Shown here in pieces: positions 32,932-43,732 of a stretch of DNA of 64,000 nt. A program made the translations under genes and the position numbers. The stretch comes from Sialis fuliginosa. Taxonomy: Eukaryota; Arthropoda; Insecta; Megaloptera; Sialidae. The number at the start of each line of letters is the position of its first letter. Within the stretch, counting starts at the first letter, position 1. The notes under the pieces were generated by a model. That model was given only the letters and a program-made list of their open reading frames with translations. It searched no databases and was not told the origin of the DNA. The stretch is from contig OY540817.1 in the NCBI GenBank assembly GCA_961205875.1, forward strand, positions 4,561,001 to 4,625,000, written 5' to 3'.

Positions 32932-33137
32932 TATATTTATAGCATTTGAATACATCCCCCAAGTGACGTCAATTCCCGTGCGGCCGCTGATTGGTCAAAG
33001 AGCTGATGAGACTACCTCGTCTTTATATACCTTGGTCTTTATACACATATACCTTTCGTTGAAATTTATCTTTATCAGCACACGCTCGCACATTAGAGTT
33101 ATATTACATCTCTATGGTTAGTACAAATTTAAGTGAA
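32932..33137 (+). promoter_or_regulatory. Promoter-like segment, speculative
   Basis: It contains AAGTGACGTCAATTC, an inverted CCAAT box in CTGATTGGTCA (about 32988) and TTTATATACC (about 33021), in an order and spacing that could form a core promoter on the plus strand. No downstream coding exon is visible, because a family-B repeat follows at once. It may be part of an unrecognised repeat. Confidence 0.2.
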
Positions 33138-33379
33138 TTTTGCTTCCTCGCAATATCGAAGATACGAGAAGCTTCGTGATCGTTTCAGATTGAGACAGAA
33201 AAATGTTCTCCGATTTCAAAATTTTAAATTGATTTATCCGTTTCACGTCAAGGCAAACACTTTTCGTTCCGTGTCTGTCCGTTCGTGTGTCCGTCCGTGT
33301 ATCAGTCCGTGTGTGTGTCCGTCTGTCCCCTGAATCCTTGTCACACGCATAACTCTTGAAGCACTGAACCGATAATATT

Positions 33380-36358
33380 TTAATACCTCTAACACTGCAG
33401 CCTTTGGCTTATTGTGTTCTTCATCAATTCACTCATTCAGTAAAAAGGTTTACCATTCCTATCAGGTTCAGTAGCCTTTTCACCAGGTTTTCTCTTATTA
33501 AAGCTTCTCGATTATTGGCTCCTGCTTAGAGTGCATTTCTCCATCGAGCAAGAGCTTCACATTCGAATATTATATGGGAGGCTGTTTCGTCCTCTTCATT
33601 ACACAGTCTGCAAATGGGTTCTTCTTCATAGATTCCCATTGTTTGCATGTGTTTCCGTAGGTTACAGTGACCAGTTATCATTCCTGTCACTAGCCTAATT
33701 TGTTGTCTACTTAGTTGTAGTATTTCATCCGTTAGTTTTCTGGATGGTTCATTCAGCATAGTTTTGCTATGTCTTTGTCCTTCCACATTATTCCAGTGGT
33801 TTTGATGTTGTCTTTTTATCCAATCAGCTAGCCAACTGCGAATAGTGTTTTTGGTAATTCCAAATACTGGTTCAGGGCCTATAAAAGTTGTTTTTGAGCC
33901 CTTTTTTGCCAGAGTATCAGCTTTTTCATTGCCTGCTGTCCCTTTATGTCCTGGTACCCACATAACGGTTACCCTATTGCGGTTTGCCAGGGTTATGAGG
34001 TTTTGAAGGCTGTCCCAGACCAATTTTGAGTTGATCTGATAACTAGCCAAGGCTTTCAGTGCTGCTTGGCTATCTGTCAGGACAAGGATATCTTTGCCTT
34101 GATAGTTCCTGTGTATGTTCTCTGTATACCATACAAGTTTGCCTTCCTGACTGCGTCTTTGTACTAGCCCCTCATTCCAGTCTAGCTGGATGTTAAAGGG
34201 TTTGTTGAAGTTATGCCTTATTGGCATAACATCACTTCCCATTTCTAATAATGGGCCTGTGATGTTTCCAGTTATCCTGGCATGTCCAGGGATGGTGCTA
34301 GCTTGCCAATTCCCGTTGAGTTCCAGCCTGTACGCCGCCATCCTCGCCTCTCCTTTGATTATAATATCTAGGGGAGGCAGGTTTAACAGAGTTTCCATGG
34401 CTGCAGTTGGGGTGGTTCTCATCGCTCCCGTAATACATAAGCAGGCAAGTCTCTGAACTTTAGATAGCTCCAGTTTGGCTTGTCTTTGTTCAACTTTAGG
34501 CACCATACCAGCGATCCATAGGTAATCATGGGTCTTACCACGGCTGTGTATAACCAGTATACCATGCTTGGTTTAAGTCCCCAGGATTTACCCAGTGCTC
34601 GCTTTGTTGCCATAAGAGTTGTTTTTCCTTTATTTACGGTTTTTTGTATTTGTGATTTCCAGGTTAGCTTCGAGTCTAGGATTATACCCAGATATTTAGC
34701 CTCCTGGCTCACTTGTAGTTGTTCATTGAAGAAGTTTGGAAGTCTGAGCCCGTCCAGATTTCTTCGTCTTGTAAATGGTACCAGTGCCGTCTTTTGTGGA
34801 TTTACACTTAAGTTCTCCTTGGCACACCATGTTTCCACAACTTCAAGAGCCCTTTGCATGAGCCTTGAGACTGTGTCGTCAAACTTTCCCTGGATGAGTA
34901 TTACTAAATCGTCAGCATACCCCTGGGTGTAGTAGCTTTGTCTATTTAGTTTGACAAGGAGTTCATCTACCACTAGGTTCCACAGTAGAGGTGATAATAC
35001 CCCTCCCTGCGGACATCCTTTGGCAGCTGTTATCTCCATCGTCTCACTAGATAGAGTTGATTGTATTTTCCTGTTGTGTAGCATATTGCTGATCCACCTA
35101 CATATGGTGTCTTCTATACCACGTCTTCTCACTGCGGCTATCATTGACTCGAAGGAGGTGTGGTCAAAAGCTCCTTCGATGTCTATAAATGCCGCTAGTG
35201 CCATTTCCTGGTGGTTAATTGCATTTTCAATTTTTCCCACTAGTTGGTGAAGGGCTGTCTCACATGATTTCCCCACTTGATAAGCATGTTGGTGGGGATG
35301 GAATAAGCTACCTTTAGGTAAGCTTTGCCTTATGTGATTTCCTATCAGTTTTTCCATCACTTTTAGCATAAAAGATGTTAAAGTGATGGGTCTGTAGGCC
35401 TTTGCCTGGGAGTGGTCTCTTCCAGGTTTAGGTATAAAGACAATTCTAGATTGCTTCCATGCAGTGGGAATATGACCCGTTGCTAGGCTTGCTCTTAGAA
35501 GTCTACAAAGTTTTGGAATTATGATGGATTTCCCTTGCTGTAGTAGCACAGGTATAATTCCATCAGGACCAGGCGCTTTGTATGGTTTGAATGAATCTAT
35601 AACCCACTCGGTTGTGTTATGGGTTATTATTTTATTTGCCGTTTGCCAGTCTCTTTTTGTTGCCCTGATAATGGGGTTTACAAGATCAAGCAAGTTTTCC
35701 TCTGCAGGTAAGTCTACATTTGAGTCTGGCAGGTGTACTTGAAGTAGTAACTCCAAGGTTTCCTTGCCCGTTTCTGTGTATTTGCCATCTGGTTTCAATA
35801 TTGTCCCAATTGGTTCCACTGGATCCTTGGCCAGAATTCTCTGGAGTCTTGCTGCCTCAGAGGTGTTTTCAACTTCTTGGCAGAAATTCCTCCAGGAGTC
35901 TCTTTTGGCCTTGCGGATTTGTTTATTATATTCTGTCAGGGAGAGGTAGTATTCTTCCCATCTTCCTGTTCTTTTCGCCTTGTTAAACAACTTGCGTGTT
36001 TTCTTTCTTTGTTCTGCCAGATTTGTGTTCCACCAACAGACTTCTCTATTTGTGGATCTACTCACAACCCGGCAGTTGTTATGGTATGAATTTACAATAG
36101 CCTCCTGTAATTGAACAGAGGTTAATTCTATATCCATACTGTCCTTGATTTCATTTTTTACATTTTCCAAGTTCAATTGTAGGTCCTGTTTGTATTTCTC
36201 CCAGTCCGTGTTTCTCGGGTTTCGATATTCCGAAGCTGGATTATCAATATCTTTGATTTCCATTCGGATATATCTATGATCCGAGAGCGACGGTTCCTCG
36301 GACACATGCCATCGAGTTATTTGAGAGCTTATACGTGAGGTTGCTACTGTTATATCAA
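33380..36358 (-). mobile_element. 5'-truncated R1/I-group LINE (non-LTR retrotransposon)
   Basis: It consists of the 3' ~3 kb of a LINE in minus orientation: the tail end of an endonuclease domain, reverse transcriptase, RNase H, a CCHC-like C-terminus and ~50 bases of 3' UTR. The presence of RNase H after RT argues for the R1/I groups rather than Jockey or CR1 (family knowledge). The 5' end stops abruptly at 36358 inside the endonuclease, as expected from incomplete reverse transcription. There is no clear poly(A) tail or target duplication. Confidence 0.88.
33433..36357 (-). pseudogene. LINE ORF2 pseudogene (EN remnant, RT, RNase H)
   Basis: From 36357 the frame shows the end of an AP-type endonuclease (SLSDHRY). 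RT hallmarks follow: a motif A with FIDIEGAFD, GCPQGGVLSP, the catalytic YADD and a later YLGIILDSKLTW. RNase H is represented by LTDSQAALKAL and VPGHKGTAGNEKAD, and the C-terminus by a C-x2-C-x7-H-x4-C motif (CRLCNEEDETASHIIFEC). Lesions: a one-base frameshift near 34500; apparent loss of the N-terminal RNase H segment (no TDGS-type first Asp motif) around 34130-34200; and an in-frame TAA at 33526, after which 30 more sensible codons run to TGA at 33433. It is not functional. Confidence 0.88.
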
Positions 36359-36863
36359 TATAAGGGGGAGGGGTGACATCCTAAAATATTTATTTTTTCA
36401 AGATATCTCAAGAACGACACATGTTATGTGAATTTTAAAGAATATTTTTTGTGGAGCATTAAATTTCCTATAATATGGGTCTACAACGTTTGTTGTAAAA
36501 TACTCTCTTACAAAGATTTATCTGAATTTATTTTAAAAATTCGTGTTTTGTTTTTCTAAATTGATAATTGCTTGGACATATTAAATGTCAATTTGGCGTT
36601 TTAAATGTCATTTTGACGTTTTAAATGTCATTTTGACGTTTGCATAAATTTAGATTTAGATTGAAATTGTCAAAAAATTAAAAATATACGAAAAAATATT
36701 CAGGTGCGTTTTAAGAAAAATTCCGAACTAATATTTTTTAGAAAAATTGTATAAAAATTAAATGGTAAACCAATTCCAGGAAATTTATATAAACATTATC
36801 GGTTTTTATTTGGTGAATTTAGTACTAGGAAGCTCTGTGCATTTACTTGGCAGATGTTTTTTT

Positions 36864-37837
36864 AATTAACTTTGAAACGGTACCTACATATGTATATTCA
36901 AAAAAATGTTTTAGGTAAATGTTGTATCTATAGAACAGTGGTCTTCTTCTTTGACTCACGGAATCCTTAGAACTATAAAGTGTTTTCGGCGAACTTCTTC
37001 CCACCCTCTAAAAATATCTTAAAATAATATAATAGTCAACTAGTATGAGTGCTTTATAATTATTTTTTTTTTTTTATATTTATATTTAAAAATATTTATA
37101 TTAAAAATACTTATATTTAAAATTTTGAACTTACATTTTCTAGTAAAATTGTATAAAAATTAAATAGTTAACCAACACTAAGCACTTTATGTGACAATTA
37201 GCACTATCGGTTTTTATTTAAATTCTTCAATAATTTACGTTTGGTGAATTTGGCATGAGGAAGCACTGTGTATTTACTTGGCAGATGTTTTTATATCTTT
37301 TATCAGTCAACCAGAATGATTTTTTAAGGAAATAATCGATTTTCTTTAATTTTTGAATTTTTCAAATTATTTTTTAAACGGTACGTATTAGAAAAAAAAG
37401 TTTTAGATACATTATGGAGAGTATTATTATCTATAATTTTTGCTGTAATCATATTTCAAAAAAAAATTGTGTAAGGAAATAATCAAATAAATAGATCTAT
37501 AGAAATAATAATATCTAAAACGTGTTAAACTGTTGAAATATCAAATAAATAAGACGCCATTGACAAAACAACATTTTTTAAACGGAAAAATTATTATAAC
37601 GATTTATAAAAAAAAGTTTGAAATAAAATCACAATAGAATTAAGTTACACTCAAACATTAATAAAAACAGCAATTAATGTAATGTAAGAAAACGTTAACT
37701 TATGTAATTTCTTCTGTATCATGAATCATGATGTATAAAAAAAGTCTTGTGCCGACCAGGGCAATTTATTTTTCTAAATTAACATTTACATAAAAAAAAA
37801 ACAATAAATCTTATTTATCAAATAAATTAATAACTCA
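36864..37837. repeat. Truncated repeat fragments, no gene seen
   Basis: 36936-37070 matches the left part of the MITE at 29241 (CAGTGGTCTTC, GGAATCCTTAGAACTATAA). 37128-37300 is a reverse fragment of family B (ACCGATAGTGC, CAGTGCTTCCTC). The rest, to 37837, is AT-rich without features. Confidence 0.5.
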
Positions 37838-38010
37838 CATCTTCATCCGCATCCACAACCGTATCCGCATCCCCAAACCATACCTTCCCAATATCCGCAT
37901 CTGCATCCTCATCCGCTAAAACGACATTCATTACATTCCTAACTTGTAATAATTATTCATTTAAAAATCACCTCACTTTACGTATCGAAATAAATATACC
38001 TTTGGAAGGT
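37838..38010 (-). repeat. Repeat with GATGCGGAT hexamer-like core, copy 2
   Basis: This is the reverse of 7435-7610, with the same arm (AAAATCACCTCACTTTACG) and hexamer-like core. Confidence 0.6.
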
Positions 38011-38076
38011 AGCGAATTCTTGATATTTTTCCCTTAAAATACATACAGTTCCCTTTAAAAATCTGTTGATAAAATG

Positions 38077-38442
38077 CAGTGGCGTAGATAGCATTTTACG
38101 ATGGGGGGGGGCGATGACAAGTGGTGACTAAGGGACTTCTAAAATATATGCGAAAAAAAATGGTTAATGTAATTAAAAATTGAATGACCTTTTTTTTTTG
38201 ATCATATAATCTGTATTTACTTTACTTTTTATTACTAAAAAAAAAGGTAATTCAAAATTAAAAAATAACTGGAAGACCTTTTTTTTTACTCTTCATTTAC
38301 CAAATTTTCCCATTTACTTCTACTATTTTGATCATACTTAAGAAGTTTAAAAAAAAATTGTTTTAAATATCTTTCAATTTTCTCTAACTAAACTCATGGG
38401 GGGTGATTGATCATCTCAATCACCCCCCTATCTACGCCACTG
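38077..38442. mobile_element. hAT-type MITE (CAGTGGCGTAGATA), 366 bp
   Basis: It has perfect 14-bp inverted ends CAGTGGCGTAGATA. The flanking octamers ATAAAATG and ATAAAATA match at 7 of 8. G-run and C-run tracts sit just inside the two ends (GGGGGGGG; ATCACCCCCC). Non-coding. It is the reference copy for the CAGTGGCGT family in this window. Confidence 0.88.
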
Positions 38443-38449
38443 ATAAAAT

Positions 38450-38720
38450 AGTTTTATCAATTTTCAAAGTGAAACGACGAATTTACAAAAGAAACTCGAT
38501 TTTTTCAAGGACTTTTTGATTTTCTTTTTTCGATATCTCGAACAATAATAGTTTTTCGGTATTTGCATCAGCATATTCGTTTTCTACAAGCACTGTAAAA
38601 CACATCAACTTTAACTTGGAACTGTTAGGTTCCTGATGAGGACTTCTTGTGAAGTTGAAACACGTATCGAGTGACATTGTTATATTGTGGTTAGGTGTAT
38701 AATTTTAGTTTAAGTTAAAA
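38450..38720 (+). ncRNA. Penelope-type repeat fragment with hammerhead-ribozyme-like core
   Basis: CTGATGA at 38633-38639 is followed by a hairpin, ACTTC-TTGT-GAAGT (38642-38655, plus a G-U pair), then GAAAC (38657-38661) and ACGTATC. CTGATGA, stem II, GAAA and a GTA site are the conserved parts of hammerhead ribozymes, which Penelope-like retroelements are known to carry. Stem II pairing is off by one base from the ideal register and stem I is not convincing, so this copy is probably degenerate. The flanks show no reverse transcriptase. Confidence 0.4.
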
Positions 38721-38829
38721 AAAGAAGTTTAATTTTCTTTAATTAAAAGTGGAAATATAGGTACGCGATCAAACATCACGGGTACCCCATACCCATGTGC
38801 TTATATATATATATATCAGATTGACTATA

Positions 38830-39330
38830 GTGCTTCCCCTGAGGGTTAAAAAATATTAATGTAAGGAAGAAATTTTTTTAAAAATTATAAACTATTCTAG
38901 CTACAGTGTTCGTTATAATTTTGATTGAAAATGCTAACTAAAACCTACATTCTGGATTTTTTTTAGATTTTTTGTATCGATAGTTTAGAAAGTAGAAGGG
39001 GGGAGCGTTCTGATAACCACATTGAAAAGCAAATATATCGTGACTAAAGGGTTAAAATCAAAAGGTCATATAACATTTTTTGTTTCATTTTTAGAGACCT
39101 ATCTAATGACACCCCACACAATGGGGTAAGTGAAAAAAAAATGTGAGTTCACTTGTCTATGGAATGGAGGTCCAAAACAATATTTTTTTTAAATCTTATC
39201 ATTTCTGTTTTAGGTTAACAGTATTCGTCCGTATACCAAATTTCATCTTAATCGGCTTAAAATTGTTGAGGACGCACGGACATGGCGAAACTATAAAGTT
39301 TCCTAGTTCTCTACGAAAACCTAAAAAAAG
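38830..39330 (+). mobile_element. Family K repeat, copy 3
   Basis: This aligns with the 3' two-thirds of 30629-31258 (TGACTAAAGGGTTAAAATCAAAAG, GAGACCTATCTAATGACA, TTCGTCCGTATACC). It ends TTCTCTACGAAAACCTAAAA. The 5' end is truncated. Confidence 0.65.
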
Positions 39331-39682
39331 ATGTTAAAAGCAACCAATAGAACTACTAAATATAATATTTTTTTATATCTTTAATATAAAAGTAATAAAT
39401 AATTTTTATCAATTTGTAAAAATCAATTTAAAAAATCCTCACAGCCCAAATTCATTTCCTAATAATTCTAGTAACCAAGCCATATTTTCTTATTTTACCA
39501 ATCAATATACTTCAGATTATTTATTTTATTTGTTTATGCTTGCTAAAAAGAAACATAAATGAATGATTTTTTTGTCAAATAATGGCGATGCTGTCATAAC
39601 TCTTACAGGAGTATCTCTACTCTAATCATTGTTCTATGCTCTAATCCAGTTTATATCACCAAATAAATTTTATACGCTGTAA

Positions 39683-39727
39683 CATTGAGTAAAAAATAAT
39701 TATAAATAAATTATTCTTTACTCAATG
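39683..39727. mobile_element. 45-bp palindromic insertion with 7-bp duplication
   Basis: CATTGAGTAAA at the left is the inverse of TTTACTCAATG at the right, and the whole 45 bases form one near-perfect hairpin. GCTGTAA flanks both sides (39676-39682 and 39728-39734). Copy B has a single GCTGTAA and no insertion. It behaves like a minimal MITE. Confidence 0.8.
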
Positions 39728-40234
39728 GCTGTAAAAAACTTTTCTATTTATTTTAAATCATTAAATAAAAATTGCGCCATCTATGGTTGAAACAAGTAAT
39801 TTCTTCGAACGAACAGATGCGCCACCTAGGAACGAATAGCATAACTATAGAATAATACCATGATGCATAGTGTTGTAAACCAACTAGAGAGGGCGAACTT
39901 TGAATCATCGGGAAATATTAAAACAAATATCGATTTCTAACAGCCAAATTAGCAAAACGACAAAAAGTTAATTTTACAAGGAAACTAAGCAGAAAATAAT
40001 TTGGATCATCCTTGTTGAGAGATCCTTAAAAAAAATAAAAAGTTTTGTCCAAAATTTTCTTTAAATAATAATCTCTGTCTTAAGTTGGATGGAGAGGGAG
40101 GGGGCGGGGGTATTTTAGGTTTATAATCTAAAATAAAGCCTGCCCACATCTTTGTGAACAAAACGATAATTCGGCGGTTGGGAAATTCGATAAGAGTAAA
40201 TCAATTCCAAGCTATAAATATTAATAATATAGGT

Positions 40235-40456
40235 CAGCGATTCTTAAACTAGGGTCCACGGACCCCCAGGGGTCCGCTGAACTTTTGGCAAAGGTCCGTG
40301 AAACATATTTGGCATAAATTAAAGTAATTTTACATTTCTATTTACCAATGATTAATTAGTATTTAACGACCTTCTTTGTTTTTCTGTCAGGAGGGGTCCC
40401 TGAAAAATAATTGTTCAAAAGAGGGTCCCTAAACCTCATAAGTTTAAAAACCGCTG
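40235..40456. mobile_element. hAT-type MITE, 222 bp, perfect 8-bp duplication (copy A)
   Basis: The ends CAGCGATTCTTAAACT and AAGTTTAAAAACCGCTG are inverted with few mismatches. ATATAGGT is duplicated (40227-40234 and 40457-40464). A local GGTCCACGGACCCCCAGG palindrome lies inside. It is also present in copy B (50791-51009). Confidence 0.9.
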
Positions 40457-40467
40457 ATATAGGTAAC

Positions 40468-40782
40468 CAGTGGCGTTGATAGGGGGGGGGGGGGGGGGGG
40501 TAAGGTGATCAATCACCCCCCATGAGTCTATTTCATTAGAAAATTCAAATACATTTTTTTTAACTTTCCTAGTATGAACAAAATAGTAGAATTAAATAGG
40601 AAAAATTGGGTAAATTAAGAGTAAAAAAAAAGGTCTTCAGTTATTTTTCAATTTATAATAATAATTTTTTTTAATTTTGCATATTTTATAGGCCCCTCAG
40701 CCACCACTTGCCCCGGGGCCTCCGAGCTTCTAATTGCAGTCCTGGTCATATCCCCCATCGCATAAAGTTAACTACGCCACTA
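40468..40782. mobile_element. hAT-type MITE (CAGTGGCGT), inserted in the previous MITE's duplication
   Basis: The ends CAGTGGCGTTGATAG and TAACTACGCCACTA are inverted. TAGGTAAC is duplicated exactly (40460-40467 and 40783-40790), and this target overlaps the right-hand duplication of the MITE at 40235-40456. The interior carries GGCCCCTCAGCC and GCCCCGGGGCCTCCGAG. Copy B has it at 51021-51329. Confidence 0.9.
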
Positions 40783-40789
40783 TAGGTAA

Positions 40790-40975
40790 CTAGCTAGTTA
40801 CCCGTGACTTCTTACATATATTTAATAAATTTTCGGGATAAAAATTAGCCTATATGTTCTTCCTAAGGATACAAGGTATCTCCCTGCAAAATTTCTTCAA
40901 GATCAGTTCAGCGGTTTATCCGTAAAAAAGTAATAAACAGGCAGCCAGAGTTACTTTCGCATTTATTAGTATGGA
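40790..40975 (-). mobile_element. Mini-Helitron, 186 bp (copy A)
   Basis: Read on the minus strand it starts TCCATACTAATAAATGCG and ends GGGTAACTAGCTAG followed by T. It keeps the AGATCAGTTCAGCGG-type motif, but half of the 3' hairpin is lost. It abuts the MITE at 40468-40782. The same element in copy B is 51337-51522. It lies just downstream of the CRIP last exon. Confidence 0.75.
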
Positions 40976-41163
40976 TATAAAAAATCAAACAGGTAATAAA
41001 TGTAGACGATAATAATATATATGTATATTTTAATAATTATGTTTATTTTTACAAAATATAAAGTTTTAGGTACTGATAATACTTATAATTGTTAACAATA
41101 TATCATGTCAAAGAAATATATTGGAATGTCACAAATAGTTGAAATAACCAGTTATTTTTTAAC

Positions 41164-41207
41164 TCATTTCTTGTAGACATAACTTTCTGCTCCTCCACGT
41201 CCAAAAC
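41164..41207 (-). pseudogene. Duplicated last exon of the CRIP gene (copy A)
   Basis: On the minus strand TTAATTGCAG is followed by 44 bases encoding the CRIP C-terminus [13 protein letters not shown] and a stop, identical to the exon at 51711-51754. Acceptor, frame, stop and downstream AATAAA (41042-41047) are all intact. No copy of exons 1 or 2 is present nearby. It is either an orphan exon or an alternative terminal exon ~10.5 kb further from exon 2. Confidence 0.85.
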
Positions 41208-41282
41208 CTGCAATTAAAATAAAAACACTTGTTTAACAACTTCAATAGGTAACTAACCATTATATTAATTAATGTATAAATT

Positions 41283-41400
41283 AGGGGTGTACTGGAATTC
41301 CAGTCCGGCCAGAATTCCAGCCGGAATTCACGATTTTATTCCAGTTACGGTTCCGGCCGAAACTAGTAAATTCCGGCCGGCTTTTCCTGAATTTAAAAAA
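41283..41400. mobile_element. MITE end fragment with CCGGAATTC motifs (copy A)
   Basis: GGGGTGTACTGGAATTCC is followed by repeated CCAGCCGGAATT and TTCCGGCCGG motifs, in the style of the subterminal repeats of the hAT MITE at 26497. No matching right end was found. The copy-B counterpart is at about 51835-51952. Confidence 0.45.
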
Positions 41401-41634
41401 AATTATTAGTTCTTTCTACTAAGAAATTCATAAATAATATACATTATTTTTGTAAAAAAATCACACATAAATATAATAATTATGATATAGCAATATTTTA
41501 TTAGCAAAAATTTTAATGGAAACAATCATTCCATAACACAAATGCAGTTTTTTAACATTTTGTGCAGCAAAAGTATGATTGTAATTGTAACATCAATTGA
41601 CCATAAAAAATAAGTACATTTTTTTATAATAATA

Positions 41635-42598
41635 CTAGCTGCTACCCGCGACTTCGCTCGCGTGGATTTCGAAACCCTTCATATGTGACAGGGGGTAAAA
41701 TATTAAATTTATCTTATTTTTAGTTTTCTTTAATTATACAAAATCGTAAATGTGTCGGCTCCTATGCGAGATAGAGGGGTTTTTCCGCCCTAAAACCCCC
41801 ACCCCCGTGGTATTTTTCCCGCTGGATCGAATAAAACCACTTACAACCCTTCATATGTAACGGGTAAAATATTAATTACTAAAAAAAATTTAAAATTTTC
41901 CTCCCCCTTGCAATTCCTTAGGGGTTGAATTTTCGAGATATGAAATAGCCTTAATCCGTCCTTGGGATGTAAGCGATCTCACTGCCAAATTTCATCAAAA
42001 TCGGTAAAGCAGTTTAGTCGTGAACAGGTAACAAATAGACAGACTGAGAGATACACTTTCGCATTTATAATATAAGTCGCGACTCCTATGTAAGATAAGG
42101 GGTTGTTTTGTCCCCCTAATAATCCCTCTTCCGTAGTATTTTTGCCCGCCAGATCGAATGTAATCAATTACAACTCTTCATATGTGACAGGGGGTAAAAT
42201 ATTAAATTTTTCTTATTTTTAGTTTTCTTTCATTATACAAAATCGTAAATATCTCGGCTCCTATGCGAGATAGAGAGTTGTTTTGCCCCCTAAAACCTAC
42301 GCCACCGTGGTATTTTTCCCGCCGGATCGAATAAAACCACTTACAACCCTTCATATGTATCGGGGGGTAAAATAATAATTACTAAAAAAAATTAAAAAAT
42401 TTCTACCCCCTTGCAATTTCTTAGGGGTTGAATTTTTAAGATACGAAATAGCCTATGTCCGTCCTCGGGATGCAAGCTATCTCACTGCCAAATTTCATCA
42501 AAATCGGTAAAGCGGTTTAGCCGTGAAAAGGTAACAAACAGAAAACAGACAGACAAACACACTTTCGCATTTATAATATTAGTATGGATATCGTAAAA
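41635..42598 (-). mobile_element. Non-autonomous Helitron, 964 bp, with internal tandem modules
   Basis: On the minus strand it starts TCCATACTAATATTATAAATG at 42598. It ends with the hairpin CCACGCGAGCGAAGTCGCGGG and GCAGCTAG at 41635. Two long modules, each with a CTTCATATGTGACAGGGGGT and a TATGCGAGATAGAG block, are repeated in tandem, with shorter partial ones between. A truncated relative is at 58573-59665. Confidence 0.85.
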
Positions 42599-43732
42599 TG
42601 TCCAAATATTACTTTACTTAATATTTTATTAACTAATTAAAATTTGAACAATAAAACTTAAATTTTTCGAAAAATTGTTCATTCGAAGAATTTTGATTTG
42701 AAAAATTGTGATTCGAAAAATTGTGTTTCGAAAAATTTACACCAAACCTAATAATTAATTTCGATATTTTACCTTTCATAGAAGTGAAATGTTTCTTCAT
42801 ATTTAAATTTTCAATCAATATAGGCATTTCAAAATATTTAATTGTTAATATGTGTCAAAAATCATTTAATTGTTCGACAAAATATTTTAAAGAGACATAA
42901 TCATAGTAACCTAAATTAATAAAATAAAATATTGAAACCGTAAATTATAAAATTCCGTATTCCATGGCTAGGTACTATGTTTTTATATACCTAAATTATA
43001 ACATACCTGGTTAAATTATTTCTATATCGTCCCCTCCAAGGCAAAGTATCGTAAGATACACTTTTTGCGAAATTGAGTTATCGATTCTAAAAATCTCATA
43101 TATAAGCGACAAAATTCTCTTTTCCGCTAAAAAATCTGTTAAAACTTTTATCGTATTCCTCCAGACAATGTATTCTAAGCACCGATATCTGTTTTATGAA
43201 ATATCGTAACCAACAATAATATAGTATCGTAACCAGTGACGTAGCTAGCCCTGAGTGGATCCTGACTGGCCTATATGGTAGGTACTTTCCCGCGACGGAA
43301 TAATATAGTGCTGTGACGGAGTGCTTTCTTATTTATTCATTAGAGCTGGGTTTTTATCAATTTTAATTTTATTAATTTTAAGATATTTTAGAAAAATCGT
43401 ACCTGTTAAAACTTTATTGCACAAACTAAATATGGTTTTTCTATGAGGTTTTTTCAATATATTTTTTACCCTCAATAACTCAATTTGGTTGATATTGAAG
43501 TATGATGTAGAACAGTGCTTCCTAAACTTTTCCTACGACAGAACACTTCACAAATCCTGAAATTTTAATGGAACGTCTTGGTTATTTTGTAAGTAATATA
43601 TAAAATAAGGAAAAAAGTAAATTTAAATCAGTCAAGCATGTTTGAACTTCTCGCAGCATTTAAAAACATTGAATATTAACTTTGATATTTTTTACGCTTA
43701 AACTGATAAGACATACGTTATATATCGTAGTA
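42599..43732. other. Sequence between the two Helitron 5' ends, no gene seen
   Basis: 42599-42735 matches 55940-56062 (ATCGTAAAATGTCCAAATATTA and ATTCGAAAAATTGTG motifs). CAGTGACGTAGCTAGCC (43231) and CAGTGCTTCCTAAAC (43514) look like single MITE ends. No exon-like segment was recognised. Confidence 0.4.

Larger units (their letters stand above)
33138..36863 (-). repeat. Family B repeat, copy 4, split by a LINE
   Basis: The outer parts 33138-33379 and 36358-36863 together form a minus-strand family-B copy. The left part includes the CTTCCTCGCAATATCG end and GTGTGTCCGTCC-type tract, and the right part the ACGTCAAAATGACATTTAA array and the CATCTGCCAAG end. About 65 bases expected between the halves (judged from 28320-28285) are missing at the LINE insertion point. 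Confidence 0.8.

Noticed and set aside
34190-36089. Several 61-134-codon plus-strand frames across 34190-36089
   Set aside because: They are antisense shadows of the LINE reverse transcriptase, which has clear motifs on the minus strand.
39143-39337. 64-codon frame with similar ones near 31100-31250
   Set aside because: It is the translated 3' part of the family-K repeat, which is not an established protein-coding element.
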